64,000 nt of DNA from an uncultured Pelagibacteraceae bacterium (GTDB lineage Bacteria > Pseudomonadota > Alphaproteobacteria > Pelagibacterales > Pelagibacteraceae): the NCBI GenBank assembly GCA_902579105.1, contig CACHFM010000004.1, forward strand, positions 1 through 64,000, written 5' to 3'. The stretch's first letter is position 1; each line of letters starts with the position of its first letter. Of this stretch, positions 41,920 to 51,193 are shown one piece after another. The notes under the pieces were generated by a model. The model searched no databases. It was given only the letters and a program-made list of their open reading frames with translations, and was not told where the DNA came from. The position numbers and the translations under genes are program-made.

Positions 41920-43236
41920 ATGGTTAAAGATCAAGATTATTTAGAAAAAAAAGCTTCTTATTGTTTAGATTTAGCAAAAAAATTAGGAGCTACAGATACA
42001 AGAGTTAACGTTGGCAACTCTATTTCTGAGACTGTAAATTTTAGAAATAAAAAATTAGATGAATCTAATAGATCAGATAATTTAGGCATAGATATTACAA
42101 CTTATATAGGTAAAAAAAAATCATCTATATCTTCATCAAATTTATTAAATGATAACATAAATATTTTAATTGAAAAATGTATTGAAACTACAAAGAATAC
42201 CCCTGAAGATGAATTTAATTCACTTCCTGATAAGAATTTACTTGCTAAAGAAGTTAAGGATTTAGATTTATATGATGATACTCATATAGAGAACGATAAT
42301 AAGATTGAATATTTAAAAAGATTAGAAGTTTCTGTTTCAGCTGATAAAAAAATAGTAAATACTGAATCTAGTTTTGTTGAAGATAAATCAAATTTTATTT
42401 TAGCTAGTAGTGATGGTTTTTGTAAAGGTTTTAAAACCTCATCATTTATAGTATCAAGTGTAGCGGTTGCAAAAGATAATAATAGTATGGAGAGAGATTA
42501 TGATTATACTCTCAAATGTCATCTAAAAGATATTAAAGATGCAGAAGAATTAGGAAAAAAAGCTGCAGAACAAACTATTAGAAAACTAAGTCCAAAAAAA
42601 ATAGGCACTGAAAAGATTCCTTTAATTTTTGATAAAAGGATTGCAAAAGGTATATTGAGTATTTTTGCAAGCACAATATCATCTTCTGCCATTTCAAGGG
42701 GCACTTCATTCTTAAAAGACAAAATTAATGAAAAAATTTTTTCAGATAAAATTAGTGTTTTTGATAAACCAGATATATTAAAAGGTTTAGGTTCTAAGAG
42801 TTTTGATTTAGAGGGAGTTAAAATTGATACATTAAAATTAGTTGAAAATGGGGTACTAAAACACTATTTGGTAGACACATATAATGGAAATAAATTAAAT
42901 CTAAAATCTAATGGAAGATGTGGAGGAACTAGTAATCTTTATTTTGATAATGGAAAAATAAGTTATAAAGATTTAATAAATTCTAATTCTAGAAGTCTTT
43001 ATATAACCGAAACAATTGGTCATGGTAGTAATATTGTGACTGGAGATTATTCAGTTGGTGCTACTGGTTTTTTAATTGAAAATGGTGAATTTAAATACCC
43101 AATTAATGAATTTACAATAGCAGGTAACTTTAAAGATATGTTTCAGAACATAACTTTAGCTGATGACTTAGAATTTGAATACTCAACCAACTCCCCAACT
43201 ATGATGATCGAAGGAATGGTTGTGGCTGGTAAATAA
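41920..43236 (+). CDS. pmbA: TldE/PmbA, partner of TldD
   Basis: PmbA (TldE) is the non-catalytic partner of TldD, has the same overall fold and lacks the HExxxH site. The 438-aa protein contains the family segments GISTFLKDKI-like SRGTSFLKDKINEKIF, GVLKHYLVDTYNGNKLNLKS, GNIVTG-like SNIVTGDYSVGATGFLIENG and the C-terminal SPTMMIEGMVVAGK. It begins at the base after the tldD stop. Together they probably process small peptides or help remove unfolded proteins. Nothing nearby suggests a peptide-antibiotic precursor. Confidence 0.93.
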   Translation: MVKDQDYLEKKASYCLDLAKKLGATDTRVNVGNSISETVNFRNKKLDESNRSDNLGIDITTYIGKKKSSISSSNLLNDNINILIEKCIETTKNTPEDEFNSLPDKNLLAKEVKDLDLYDDTHIENDNKIEYLKRLEVSVSADKKIVNTESSFVEDKSNFILASSDGFCKGFKTSSFIVSSVAVAKDNNSMERDYDYTLKCHLKDIKDAEELGKKAAEQTIRKLSPKKIGTEKIPLIFDKRIAKGILSIFASTISSSAISRGTSFLKDKINEKIFSDKISVFDKPDILKGLGSKSFDLEGVKIDTLKLVENGVLKHYLVDTYNGNKLNLKSNGRCGGTSNLYFDNGKISYKDLINSNSRSLYITETIGHGSNIVTGDYSVGATGFLIENGEFKYPINEFTIAGNFKDMFQNITLADDLEFEYSTNSPTMMIEGMVVAGK

Positions 43237-43242
43237 TTATAT

Positions 43243-43923
43243 TTATTTAATACTTTTTAGGCGATATTCCCAATTTCCCATTCTTGAATAAGATACTTTT
43301 ATAATTCTAGAATTATTTCGATCATACCAAATATGGAAATTTAGTCTTTTATTTTCAGGTAGTGACATATTTTTTGATTTAATCGTCAAATGATCAACCT
43401 CATAAGTTTTTCCATATAAAGTGATTTTTTCTTTACCTAAAAATGTTACAACTTGATCTTTTATACTTCCTGAGATTGGACTAATTTGATTATCTGCTTC
43501 TAAAATTTTATGATTCCACCAGTTTCCAATAATACTATTTTTTGATGCTTTTCCAGTATAAGAAGACCCTTTAATATTAAATTCATTTTTATTTTTATCA
43601 AAAACTAAATTTACAAATTTTTCTTTATCATTTTGATAAGTTTTAGAATTATAAGAAATTAATTGGTCTTTAAAATATTTTTCTTCACCAAATCCTTCAA
43701 CTTGAAAAACTGTTGTTCCAAAAAGTTTTACAGAAAATTTTATATTATTAGTAACAATTGTTTCATCACCATTTCTAGTAAAAAAATAATAGTTGTATCC
43801 AATTAGTTCTCCATTTCTTAAAATTTCCATTTCAATTTTATTAAATTTGCTATAGTGAGCCATATGTGCACTAGTATTAAACGAGTATGTTAAGAAAAAT
43901 AATAAGAATAAAAATTTTTTCAT
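43243..43923 (-). CDS. Exported DUF6134-like protein
   Basis: This 226-aa protein has a signal peptide (MKKFLFLLFFLTYSFNTSAH, cleaved near residue 20). It has a beta-rich mature part with EILRNGELIGYNYYFF and GSSYTGKASKNSIIGNWWNHKI. The pattern (a query-strand start of the form RNGxxIGxxxxxF, then a long run of strands) resembles DUF6134 proteins of alphaproteobacteria, which have no described function. It lies convergent to pmbA. I am moderately confident in the family and give no function beyond periplasmic or outer-membrane location. Confidence 0.6.
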   Translation of the reverse strand: MKKFLFLLFFLTYSFNTSAHMAHYSKFNKIEMEILRNGELIGYNYYFFTRNGDETIVTNNIKFSVKLFGTTVFQVEGFGEEKYFKDQLISYNSKTYQNDKEKFVNLVFDKNKNEFNIKGSSYTGKASKNSIIGNWWNHKILEADNQISPISGSIKDQVVTFLGKEKITLYGKTYEVDHLTIKSKNMSLPENKRLNFHIWYDRNNSRIIKVSYSRMGNWEYRLKSIK

Positions 43924-43975
43924 CTAATCATTACTTTAATAGACTTTAATTTTAAAAGAAGTAATTTATTCAAAA

Positions 43976-44623
43976 ATGTTTTTAAAAATTAAAAATATAC
44001 CAAAAGTATCTTGGAGTTCAGATAAACCACTAAATTTAAAACCAAAAGTTTCATCATTCTTTTTTTTATGCCTTGGATTAACTTTATTTGGCTTAGGAGA
44101 AGGTTTATTGATTGTTTCATTGTCAGGAGCATCACCATGGTCAGTTTTAGCCCAAGGTATTTCTATAAAATCTGGACTTTCAGTTGGATTCATTACATTT
44201 ATAATAAGTGTTTCAGTTCTAATTTTTTGGATACCATTAAATCAAAAACCAGGAGTAGGAACAATTCTTAATGCTTTGATTGTTGCTTTTATGATTGATG
44301 TTTGCATAAAATATTTTCCCTCACCAGACAGTTATCTTTATCAAATTTTATTAGGAGCTATTGCTGTATTGATAGTTGGATTAGGAGGAGCTATTTATTT
44401 AGTTGCTAATCTGGGAGCAGGACCGAGGGATGGTTTAATGGTAGGTTTACAAATAAAAACAAATTTACCAATTGCAGTTGTAAGAGCTACTCTCGAAATA
44501 ACAGTTGTTTGTATAGGATGGTATTTAGGTGGAACTGTTGGCATAGGAACTTTAATTTTTGCTTTTGGTATTGGACCTTGCGTAGCATTGGGCTTATACT
44601 TAGTAAATAAAATTTTTAATTAG
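43976..44623 (+). CDS. YczE/YitT-family integral membrane protein
   Basis: This 215-aa protein has five to six membrane helices. Family features are the start of helix 1 with LGLTLFGLGEGLLIVS, SGASPWSVLAQGIS, VGTILNALIVAFMIDV, and the conserved glycine motif ANLGAGPRDGLMVGL in the second half. These match YczE/YyaS/YitT-type proteins, whose role is not established. It is on the plus strand, divergent from the DUF6134-like gene across about 52 bp, and may be monocistronic. The helix count is estimated by eye. Confidence 0.8.
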   Translation: MFLKIKNIPKVSWSSDKPLNLKPKVSSFFFLCLGLTLFGLGEGLLIVSLSGASPWSVLAQGISIKSGLSVGFITFIISVSVLIFWIPLNQKPGVGTILNALIVAFMIDVCIKYFPSPDSYLYQILLGAIAVLIVGLGGAIYLVANLGAGPRDGLMVGLQIKTNLPIAVVRATLEITVVCIGWYLGGTVGIGTLIFAFGIGPCVALGLYLVNKIFN

Positions 44624-44674
44624 TTTATTGAAATAAATTAACTTTTAATTAAAAATTTAAAAAGGTTAATAAAC

Positions 44675-44788
44675 TTAAGATTTTTTAGATTTTTCTCTTT
44701 TTAATTTTCTTTTTTCTTTTAGAGTTAATTTAGGTTTTTTATTTACACTAGAGTCTTTAAATGATTTACCACTATATCTTTTTGACAT
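44675..44788 (-). CDS. Very short basic protein (37 aa), below the track length limit
   Basis: The minus strand encodes MSKRYSGKSFKDSS followed by a Lys/Arg-rich tail (KLTLKEKRKLKREKSKKS) and a stop. It starts 9 bp after the AEC transporter gene and is on the same strand. It has a clear ATG, a compact composition and about half basic residues, as in small ribosome- or RNA-associated proteins. No strong ribosome-binding site is visible. The family is unknown, and coding status is plausible but not proven. Confidence 0.45.
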   Translation of the reverse strand: MSKRYSGKSFKDSSVNKKPKLTLKEKRKLKREKSKKS

Positions 44789-44797
44789 TTTTAAAAT

Positions 44798-45724
44798 CTA
44801 TAGTGTTAAATATTTAATTGCAAAAAATATTGTTCCCATTGATGCAAAAGTTGAGATAAATAATGCTTTTATTATATTTTCAGGATTTACGTTGTATGCT
44901 GAACATAAAACAATTGCAGTATGTCCACAAGGAGCAACACTAACAAAAAATGCACCTGGTATTTTTTCAGGAACACCAGCATCAAAAAATATAAATCCAA
45001 TTATTAATAGAATTATTGGAGAAATTACTAATTTTAAAATTGAGATAGATGCTGTTAACTTATTAATAACTTTTTTTGCATAAAAAGATAAAGTTATACC
45101 AATAGCAAAGAGTCCAACAGGTGAAACACATGCTGCTAATACCGAAAGTATATAATCAACCGGTGTTTCATTTATATTAATACTAAATATAAATAATAAT
45201 ACCCCAATTAAAATTGATAGTATCATTGGGTTAAACGTAACATTTTTAATGAAAGTTGATAACTTAATATTTTTTTTTGTTGTTAGTTCTAGAAAAAAAG
45301 CAATTACAGATAATAAAATAACACCATCCATTAGTATTATACTTGTGACCTGGGTTATAACTTCTGTTCCAAAATAAATCTTTGTAATTGGCAAAAGCAA
45401 AGTTACATGATTTGATAAAGCTACCATTAAAGCCCATATAATTGATTCAGGAACAGGCCTTTTAAAAAATTTTTTTGTAATTAAAAAAGTTAGAAATCCA
45501 AGACTAGCTTGCATTAAAAAATAAGAGACTATCTGTTTTAAATCAACTTGACCGATTTCACTCTGAGCAACAAATTTAATAATTAATGCAGGAACAGCAA
45601 CATAAAATAAAAATAAATTAAAAACTTTTGCATGACTTAAATCAAAAACTTTAAATTTACCGAATATGAAACCAATTAATGTAATAAAAATAAAAGGAGT
45701 TAAACCAAAAAAAATTTGAAGCAT
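44798..45724 (-). CDS. AEC-family transporter (auxin efflux carrier-like)
   Basis: This 308-aa membrane protein has about ten helices in two inverted five-helix units, as in AEC/MleP-type carriers. Visible segments include IFFGLTPFIFITLIGFIFGK at the start, LALSNHVTLLLP-like VALSNHVTLLLPITKIYFG, and the second-half FFVSVAPCGHTAIVLCSAYN. Members move organic acids or other small anions. The substrate is not deducible. It is probably followed by the 37-aa gene in the same transcript and is divergent from the TPR/GT9 gene. Confidence 0.85.
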   Translation of the reverse strand: MLQIFFGLTPFIFITLIGFIFGKFKVFDLSHAKVFNLFLFYVAVPALIIKFVAQSEIGQVDLKQIVSYFLMQASLGFLTFLITKKFFKRPVPESIIWALMVALSNHVTLLLPITKIYFGTEVITQVTSIILMDGVILLSVIAFFLELTTKKNIKLSTFIKNVTFNPMILSILIGVLLFIFSININETPVDYILSVLAACVSPVGLFAIGITLSFYAKKVINKLTASISILKLVISPIILLIIGFIFFDAGVPEKIPGAFFVSVAPCGHTAIVLCSAYNVNPENIIKALFISTFASMGTIFFAIKYLTL

Positions 45725-45845
45725 AAATTTATTAAATCTTTTATCATTGTATCGATAGATATAGCCACTAAAAAAGAAATTTTTTTATTTTTTTTTAAAA
45801 AAAAATTTAATTATATGTGATAATTATAATTATATATTATAAAAA

Positions 45846-47303
45846 ATGAATTCAAAAATTTTTGAAAAAGCAAAATTATATTTTTTAGAAGGATCTAAAC
45901 TATATCAAGAAAATAATTATGATCTTGCCGAAAAACAATTTATTAAATCTTTAGAATTAGTACCAGAAAGATTATCTACAATACTTAATTTAATATCAAT
46001 TTTTATAAAGACAGATCAAAAAATTAAATTACAAGAGATATTGGATAAATATAAAAATTTAAACAATGAAAAAGAGATTTTATATGGACTTGCATTCAAT
46101 TATTATTTTTGTGAGAGTTTTTCAGAATCTATAAAAATATGTAATAAAATTATTCATTTTCAAGAATTTAGAGACTCTATTCAAGATTTGCTAGCATCAA
46201 ATTATAAGAAACAAAAACTTTTTTTAGATGCATTAAAAATTTATAAACAAAAATTAAAAGAAAATAGAAATCATTTAGTATTTTACAATATCGGATGTTT
46301 GTTTTTAGATTTAGGAAGAACTAGGACTGCACATTATTATTTTGATAAAAGTAAAGAGCTTAAAAATGATGATTATACAAACTTAAATAATTTATCATTA
46401 TGTAAACTTAAATTAAAAGAATTTAAAGAAGGTTTTTTACTTTTTGAAAATAGATGGAAAAAAAAAACTAATGCTCAAGAAAAAAAATTTAATAATATTA
46501 AATCTCCTAATTCTCCCTCTGAAATAAAAGATAAAAAAATATTAATCTGGGATGAACAAGGATTAGGTGACACTATACAATTTTCTCGATTTGTAATTGA
46601 TCTATTGAAATATACAAAGAATATTACTTTTGTTGTAAATTCAAAATTAGCTCAAATACTTTCTAATTTAAATAAAGATATATTTGTAACAAGTTATGAA
46701 AATTTAAAAACAGAAAAATTTGATTTTCAAATTCCAGTTTGTAGTTTACCAAAATTTTTAAATATAGAAAAAACTGAAGATATTAATTATTACAAATTAA
46801 ATATAAATTATAATGATCAAGATATAATTCCTATAGACAATAATAAACTTAATGTTGGTCTTGCTTGGTCTGGTAACAAAAAATATTTTTTAGATTCGTA
46901 TAGATCAATTCCATTTAAATATTTTAAAAATTTATTAAATATTAAAGATATAAATTTTTATAAATTATCTACAGATGCAAGAGAAGCTGAAAATGATCAA
47001 CTTAATTTATATCCTAATTTATTTGATTTAGGTCATAAATCTTTTTTTGAAATTTCACAATTTTTAAAAAATATAGATTTGGTAATTTCTGCTGATACAT
47101 CTTTTATACACTTAGCTGGAATTCTTAATATTAATTCTATTTTACTTTTGCATTATAGTTATGATTGGAGATGGTTTGATAATGCAAAGTCAACGGTTTG
47201 GTATCCATCTGTTAAAATAATTAAACAAAATAAATTTGATGAATGGGATAACGTTTTTAGTCAATTATTAGAAAAAATAAAAAAATTGAATTTTGAAAAA
47301 TAA
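45846..47303 (+). CDS. TPR protein with glycosyltransferase-9-like C-terminus
   Basis: This 485-aa protein begins with several tetratricopeptide helices (for example LYQENNYDLAEKQFIKSLEL and a later repeat NIGCLFLDLGRTRTAHYYFD). A GT9-like domain follows from about residue 235: ILIWDEQGLGDTIQFSRFV, NVGLAWSGNKKYF, and VISADTSFIHLAGILN. TPR-GT fusions of this type occur near flagellin or surface-polysaccharide genes, but none is seen here. It may glycosylate proteins or lipids. It is monocistronic and ends in a bidirectional terminator shared with groEL. Confidence 0.82.
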   Translation: MNSKIFEKAKLYFLEGSKLYQENNYDLAEKQFIKSLELVPERLSTILNLISIFIKTDQKIKLQEILDKYKNLNNEKEILYGLAFNYYFCESFSESIKICNKIIHFQEFRDSIQDLLASNYKKQKLFLDALKIYKQKLKENRNHLVFYNIGCLFLDLGRTRTAHYYFDKSKELKNDDYTNLNNLSLCKLKLKEFKEGFLLFENRWKKKTNAQEKKFNNIKSPNSPSEIKDKKILIWDEQGLGDTIQFSRFVIDLLKYTKNITFVVNSKLAQILSNLNKDIFVTSYENLKTEKFDFQIPVCSLPKFLNIEKTEDINYYKLNINYNDQDIIPIDNNKLNVGLAWSGNKKYFLDSYRSIPFKYFKNLLNIKDINFYKLSTDAREAENDQLNLYPNLFDLGHKSFFEISQFLKNIDLVISADTSFIHLAGILNINSILLLHYSYDWRWFDNAKSTVWYPSVKIIKQNKFDEWDNVFSQLLEKIKKLNFEK

Positions 47304-47305
47304 AA

Positions 47306-47333
47306 AAAAAGGGCAGTAAAAACTGCCCTTTTT
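47306..47333. terminator. Bidirectional intrinsic terminator
   Basis: Arms AAAGGGCAGT and ACTGCCCTTT with a 4-base loop, followed by T-rich sequence on both strands. It ends the TPR/GT9 gene on the plus strand and groEL on the minus strand. Confidence 0.92.
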
Positions 47334-47359
47334 AAATTTTTGTTTAAGAGTAGGGAGGA

Positions 47360-49039
<1,680 letters not shown>

Positions 49040-49045
49040 TTAAAA

Positions 49046-49336
49046 TTATTTACCTGAAATACCCATAATGTCTGACTCTTTCATTATGCTGTATTCTTTA
49101 CCATCAATTTTGACTTCAGTTCCTGACCATTTGCCAAACAAAACTTTGTCACCAACTTTAACATCCATTGGAATTAATTTTCCATCTTCTGTTTTTGCAC
49201 CTCCACCAATAGCAACTACTTTACCTTCTTGAGGTTTTTCTTGAGCTGCGTCTGGGATGATTATTCCGCCAGCAGTTTTTTCACTACTGTCTAAAACTTC
49301 GATTAATACCCTGTCATGTAACGGTTTAAATTTCAT
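49046..49336 (-). CDS. groS: Co-chaperonin GroES (10 kDa)
   Basis: GroES caps the GroEL ring. The 96-aa protein starts [16 protein letters not shown], carries the mobile-loop region [20 protein letters not shown] and ends [12 protein letters not shown]. It has a clear ribosome-binding site (AAGGAGAA) and is the first gene of the groESL operon. No CIRCE operator (TTAGCACTC-N9-GAGTGCTAA) is visible, so HrcA control is unlikely. A CTTGAAA-containing promoter suggests RpoH control. Confidence 0.97.
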   Translation of the reverse strand: MKFKPLHDRVLIEVLDSSEKTAGGIIIPDAAQEKPQEGKVVAIGGGAKTEDGKLIPMDVKVGDKVLFGKWSGTEVKIDGKEYSIMKESDIMGISGK

Positions 49337-49362
49337 AAATTCTCCTTTTAAATATGGACTTC

Positions 49363-49390
49363 ATATAGATACTGCCTCGTCTATTTCAAG
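49363..49390 (-). promoter_or_regulatory. RpoH-type promoter of groESL
   Basis: On the minus strand, CTTGAAA is followed after 15 bases by CTATAT, a form of the alphaproteobacterial heat-shock consensus. It lies about 30-55 bp upstream of the groES start, and no CIRCE element is present. The -10 half is weaker than that of hsp20. Confidence 0.65.
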
Positions 49391-49457
49391 ATAAGATGAC
49401 TAATAAGTTAGTAATTATGGTAGGAAATTCAGTATTTTATGGTTTATACCTTAAAAT

Positions 49458-50276
49458 ATGACTAAAAATATAGATAAAGAAGGCTTACAGTCGATTGCTG
49501 ATAATTACGATCTATTTTATATAGATTTATGGGGAGTGATTCATAATGGAATTAAACTTCACGAAGAAGCAATTATTACTCTTAAAGAATTACTAAAGAT
49601 GAATAAAGATTTTGTTCTTTTGACAAATGCTCCTCGACCAAATTTTTCAGTAAAAAAATTTTTAGAAAAAATGGGATTAGATGAAAAAATCAGAAATCAT
49701 GTTTTCACATCGGGAGAGGCGGCACTTAATTATCTAAAAAAATTTTATTTATTAGATAAATTTTTTCATATTGGGCCTGATAGAGATTTTGATTTATTCA
49801 ATGACTTTAAAAATAATAAATCTAAAGATCTAAAAGATATTAAATATTTTTTATGCACAGGATTATTTGATGAGCATGACAAAGATTTAAGCTACTACAA
49901 GAAATTATTTGAAAAACATATTAATAAAAAAATGATTTGTACAAATCCTGATTTAATTGTTGATAGAGGAGATGTTAGAGAATTATGTGCTGGATCAGTT
50001 GCAATGGTTTTTGAAAAAATGGGTGGTGAGGTTGTTTATTTTGGCAAACCTTATCCTGAGGTTTATAATCAATCTATTGATAATTTTAACAAAAGAATTT
50101 TATCAATAGGAGACAATTTAAATACCGATATTAAAGGTGCAAATGTTTTAAATTATCATTCATTGCTTATATCTAATGGTATTCACAAAAAAGAAATTAA
50201 AGATAAAGGCATCGAAGAAGTATCAAAACAATACGAAACAATTGTTAACTATATTCAGTCAGATTTAAAATGGTAA
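49458..50276 (+). CDS. HAD-superfamily class IIA hydrolase (NagD/PNPase-like, TIGR01459 type)
   Basis: This 272-aa phosphatase has the N-terminal HAD nucleophile motif as YDLFYIDLWGVIHNGI, the class IIA second motif LLTNAPRPN, a cap region, then ERVGDNLNTDIKGA-like LSIGDNLNTDIKGANVL at the C-terminus. The family is widespread in alphaproteobacteria, often next to ribF and ileS as here. The physiological substrate is not settled; sugar phosphates, nucleotides or pyridoxal phosphate are candidates. It overlaps ribF by 7 bp and starts the ribF-ileS-lspA cluster. Confidence 0.85.
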   Translation: MTKNIDKEGLQSIADNYDLFYIDLWGVIHNGIKLHEEAIITLKELLKMNKDFVLLTNAPRPNFSVKKFLEKMGLDEKIRNHVFTSGEAALNYLKKFYLLDKFFHIGPDRDFDLFNDFKNNKSKDLKDIKYFLCTGLFDEHDKDLSYYKKLFEKHINKKMICTNPDLIVDRGDVRELCAGSVAMVFEKMGGEVVYFGKPYPEVYNQSIDNFNKRILSIGDNLNTDIKGANVLNYHSLLISNGIHKKEIKDKGIEEVSKQYETIVNYIQSDLKW

Positions 50277-51193
50277 AATTATATAATAATTTTAATATAA
50301 GAAAAAATCATAAAGGGTCAATTATATTGATTGGTAACTTTGATGGAGTCCACAAAGGTCATCAAAAATTATTTAAATTAGCTAAGACATATAAAAAAAA
50401 ATATAACTCAAAAATTGGTGTGATAAATTTTGATCCATTTCCAAAAATGTTTTTTAATAAATCATTAAAAAACTTTAGATTGTCAAATATTAATCAAAAA
50501 TTGAATTTACTTAATAACTTTGGTGTTGATTTTGTTGTGACTAAAAAATTTGATAAAATCTTTTCAAAAATAAAGTCAATTAATTTTATAAAAAATATTT
50601 TACATCTAAAGCTAAACGCAAGATTTATATTTGTAAGTAATAATTTTAGATTTGGCAATAAGAGAGAAGGGGATGTTAAACTGCTAATTAAGAACCAAGC
50701 AAAATATAATTTTAAAGTTGTTAAACCAAAACCTCTTTTAGTTAAAAAAAAAATAGTTTCTTCATCTCTTATTAGAAGGCTTCTAGAAAAAGGATCTTTA
50801 GAAAAAGCTAATAAACTTTTAAGTAGAAAGTGGTCTATTGAAGGAATAGTTAAAAAAGGAAGACAAATTGGAAAAAAAATTGGTTTTCCTACATGCAATA
50901 TAGATATCAGAGATTATGTGTTAGCTAAGCCAGGAGTATATGCAGTGAAAGTTTTAAAAAAAAATAATTCTAAATATATTAAAGGAATAGCAAATCTTGG
51001 TTATAGGCCTACATTTAATCAAAAAAAAATCTTATTAGAGGTTCATTTATTTAATTTTTCTGGCAATCTTTATAATAAGTATTTATCAGTGGAGTTTTTA
51101 AAATTTATAAGAAAAGAAAAGAAATTTAAAAATGTTAATCAGCTAAGATCTCAAATTAAAACGGATTTAAATATTGCAAAAAAAACAAAATGA
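50270..51193 (+). CDS. ribF: Bifunctional riboflavin kinase/FAD synthetase RibF
   Basis: RibF phosphorylates riboflavin to FMN and adenylates it to FAD. The N-terminal FAD-synthetase domain has GNFDGVHKGHQKLF (the HxGH nucleotidyltransferase motif), and the C-terminal flavokinase has GRQIGKKIGFPTCNI and the final VEFLKFIRKEKKF. Length (307 aa) is standard. It overlaps its upstream HAD gene by 7 bp and ileS by 4 bp, giving a tight operon. Flavin supply matters here because XdhA uses FAD, though the operon itself is housekeeping. Confidence 0.95.
   Translation: MVKLYNNFNIRKNHKGSIILIGNFDGVHKGHQKLFKLAKTYKKKYNSKIGVINFDPFPKMFFNKSLKNFRLSNINQKLNLLNNFGVDFVVTKKFDKIFSKIKSINFIKNILHLKLNARFIFVSNNFRFGNKREGDVKLLIKNQAKYNFKVVKPKPLLVKKKIVSSSLIRRLLEKGSLEKANKLLSRKWSIEGIVKKGRQIGKKIGFPTCNIDIRDYVLAKPGVYAVKVLKKNNSKYIKGIANLGYRPTFNQKKILLEVHLFNFSGNLYNKYLSVEFLKFIRKEKKFKNVNQLRSQIKTDLNIAKKTK

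Noticed and set aside
49337-49457. CIRCE operator for groESL
   Set aside because: No TTAGCACTC-N9-GAGTGCTAA pattern. Only a short ACTAA/TTAGT inverted repeat is present.
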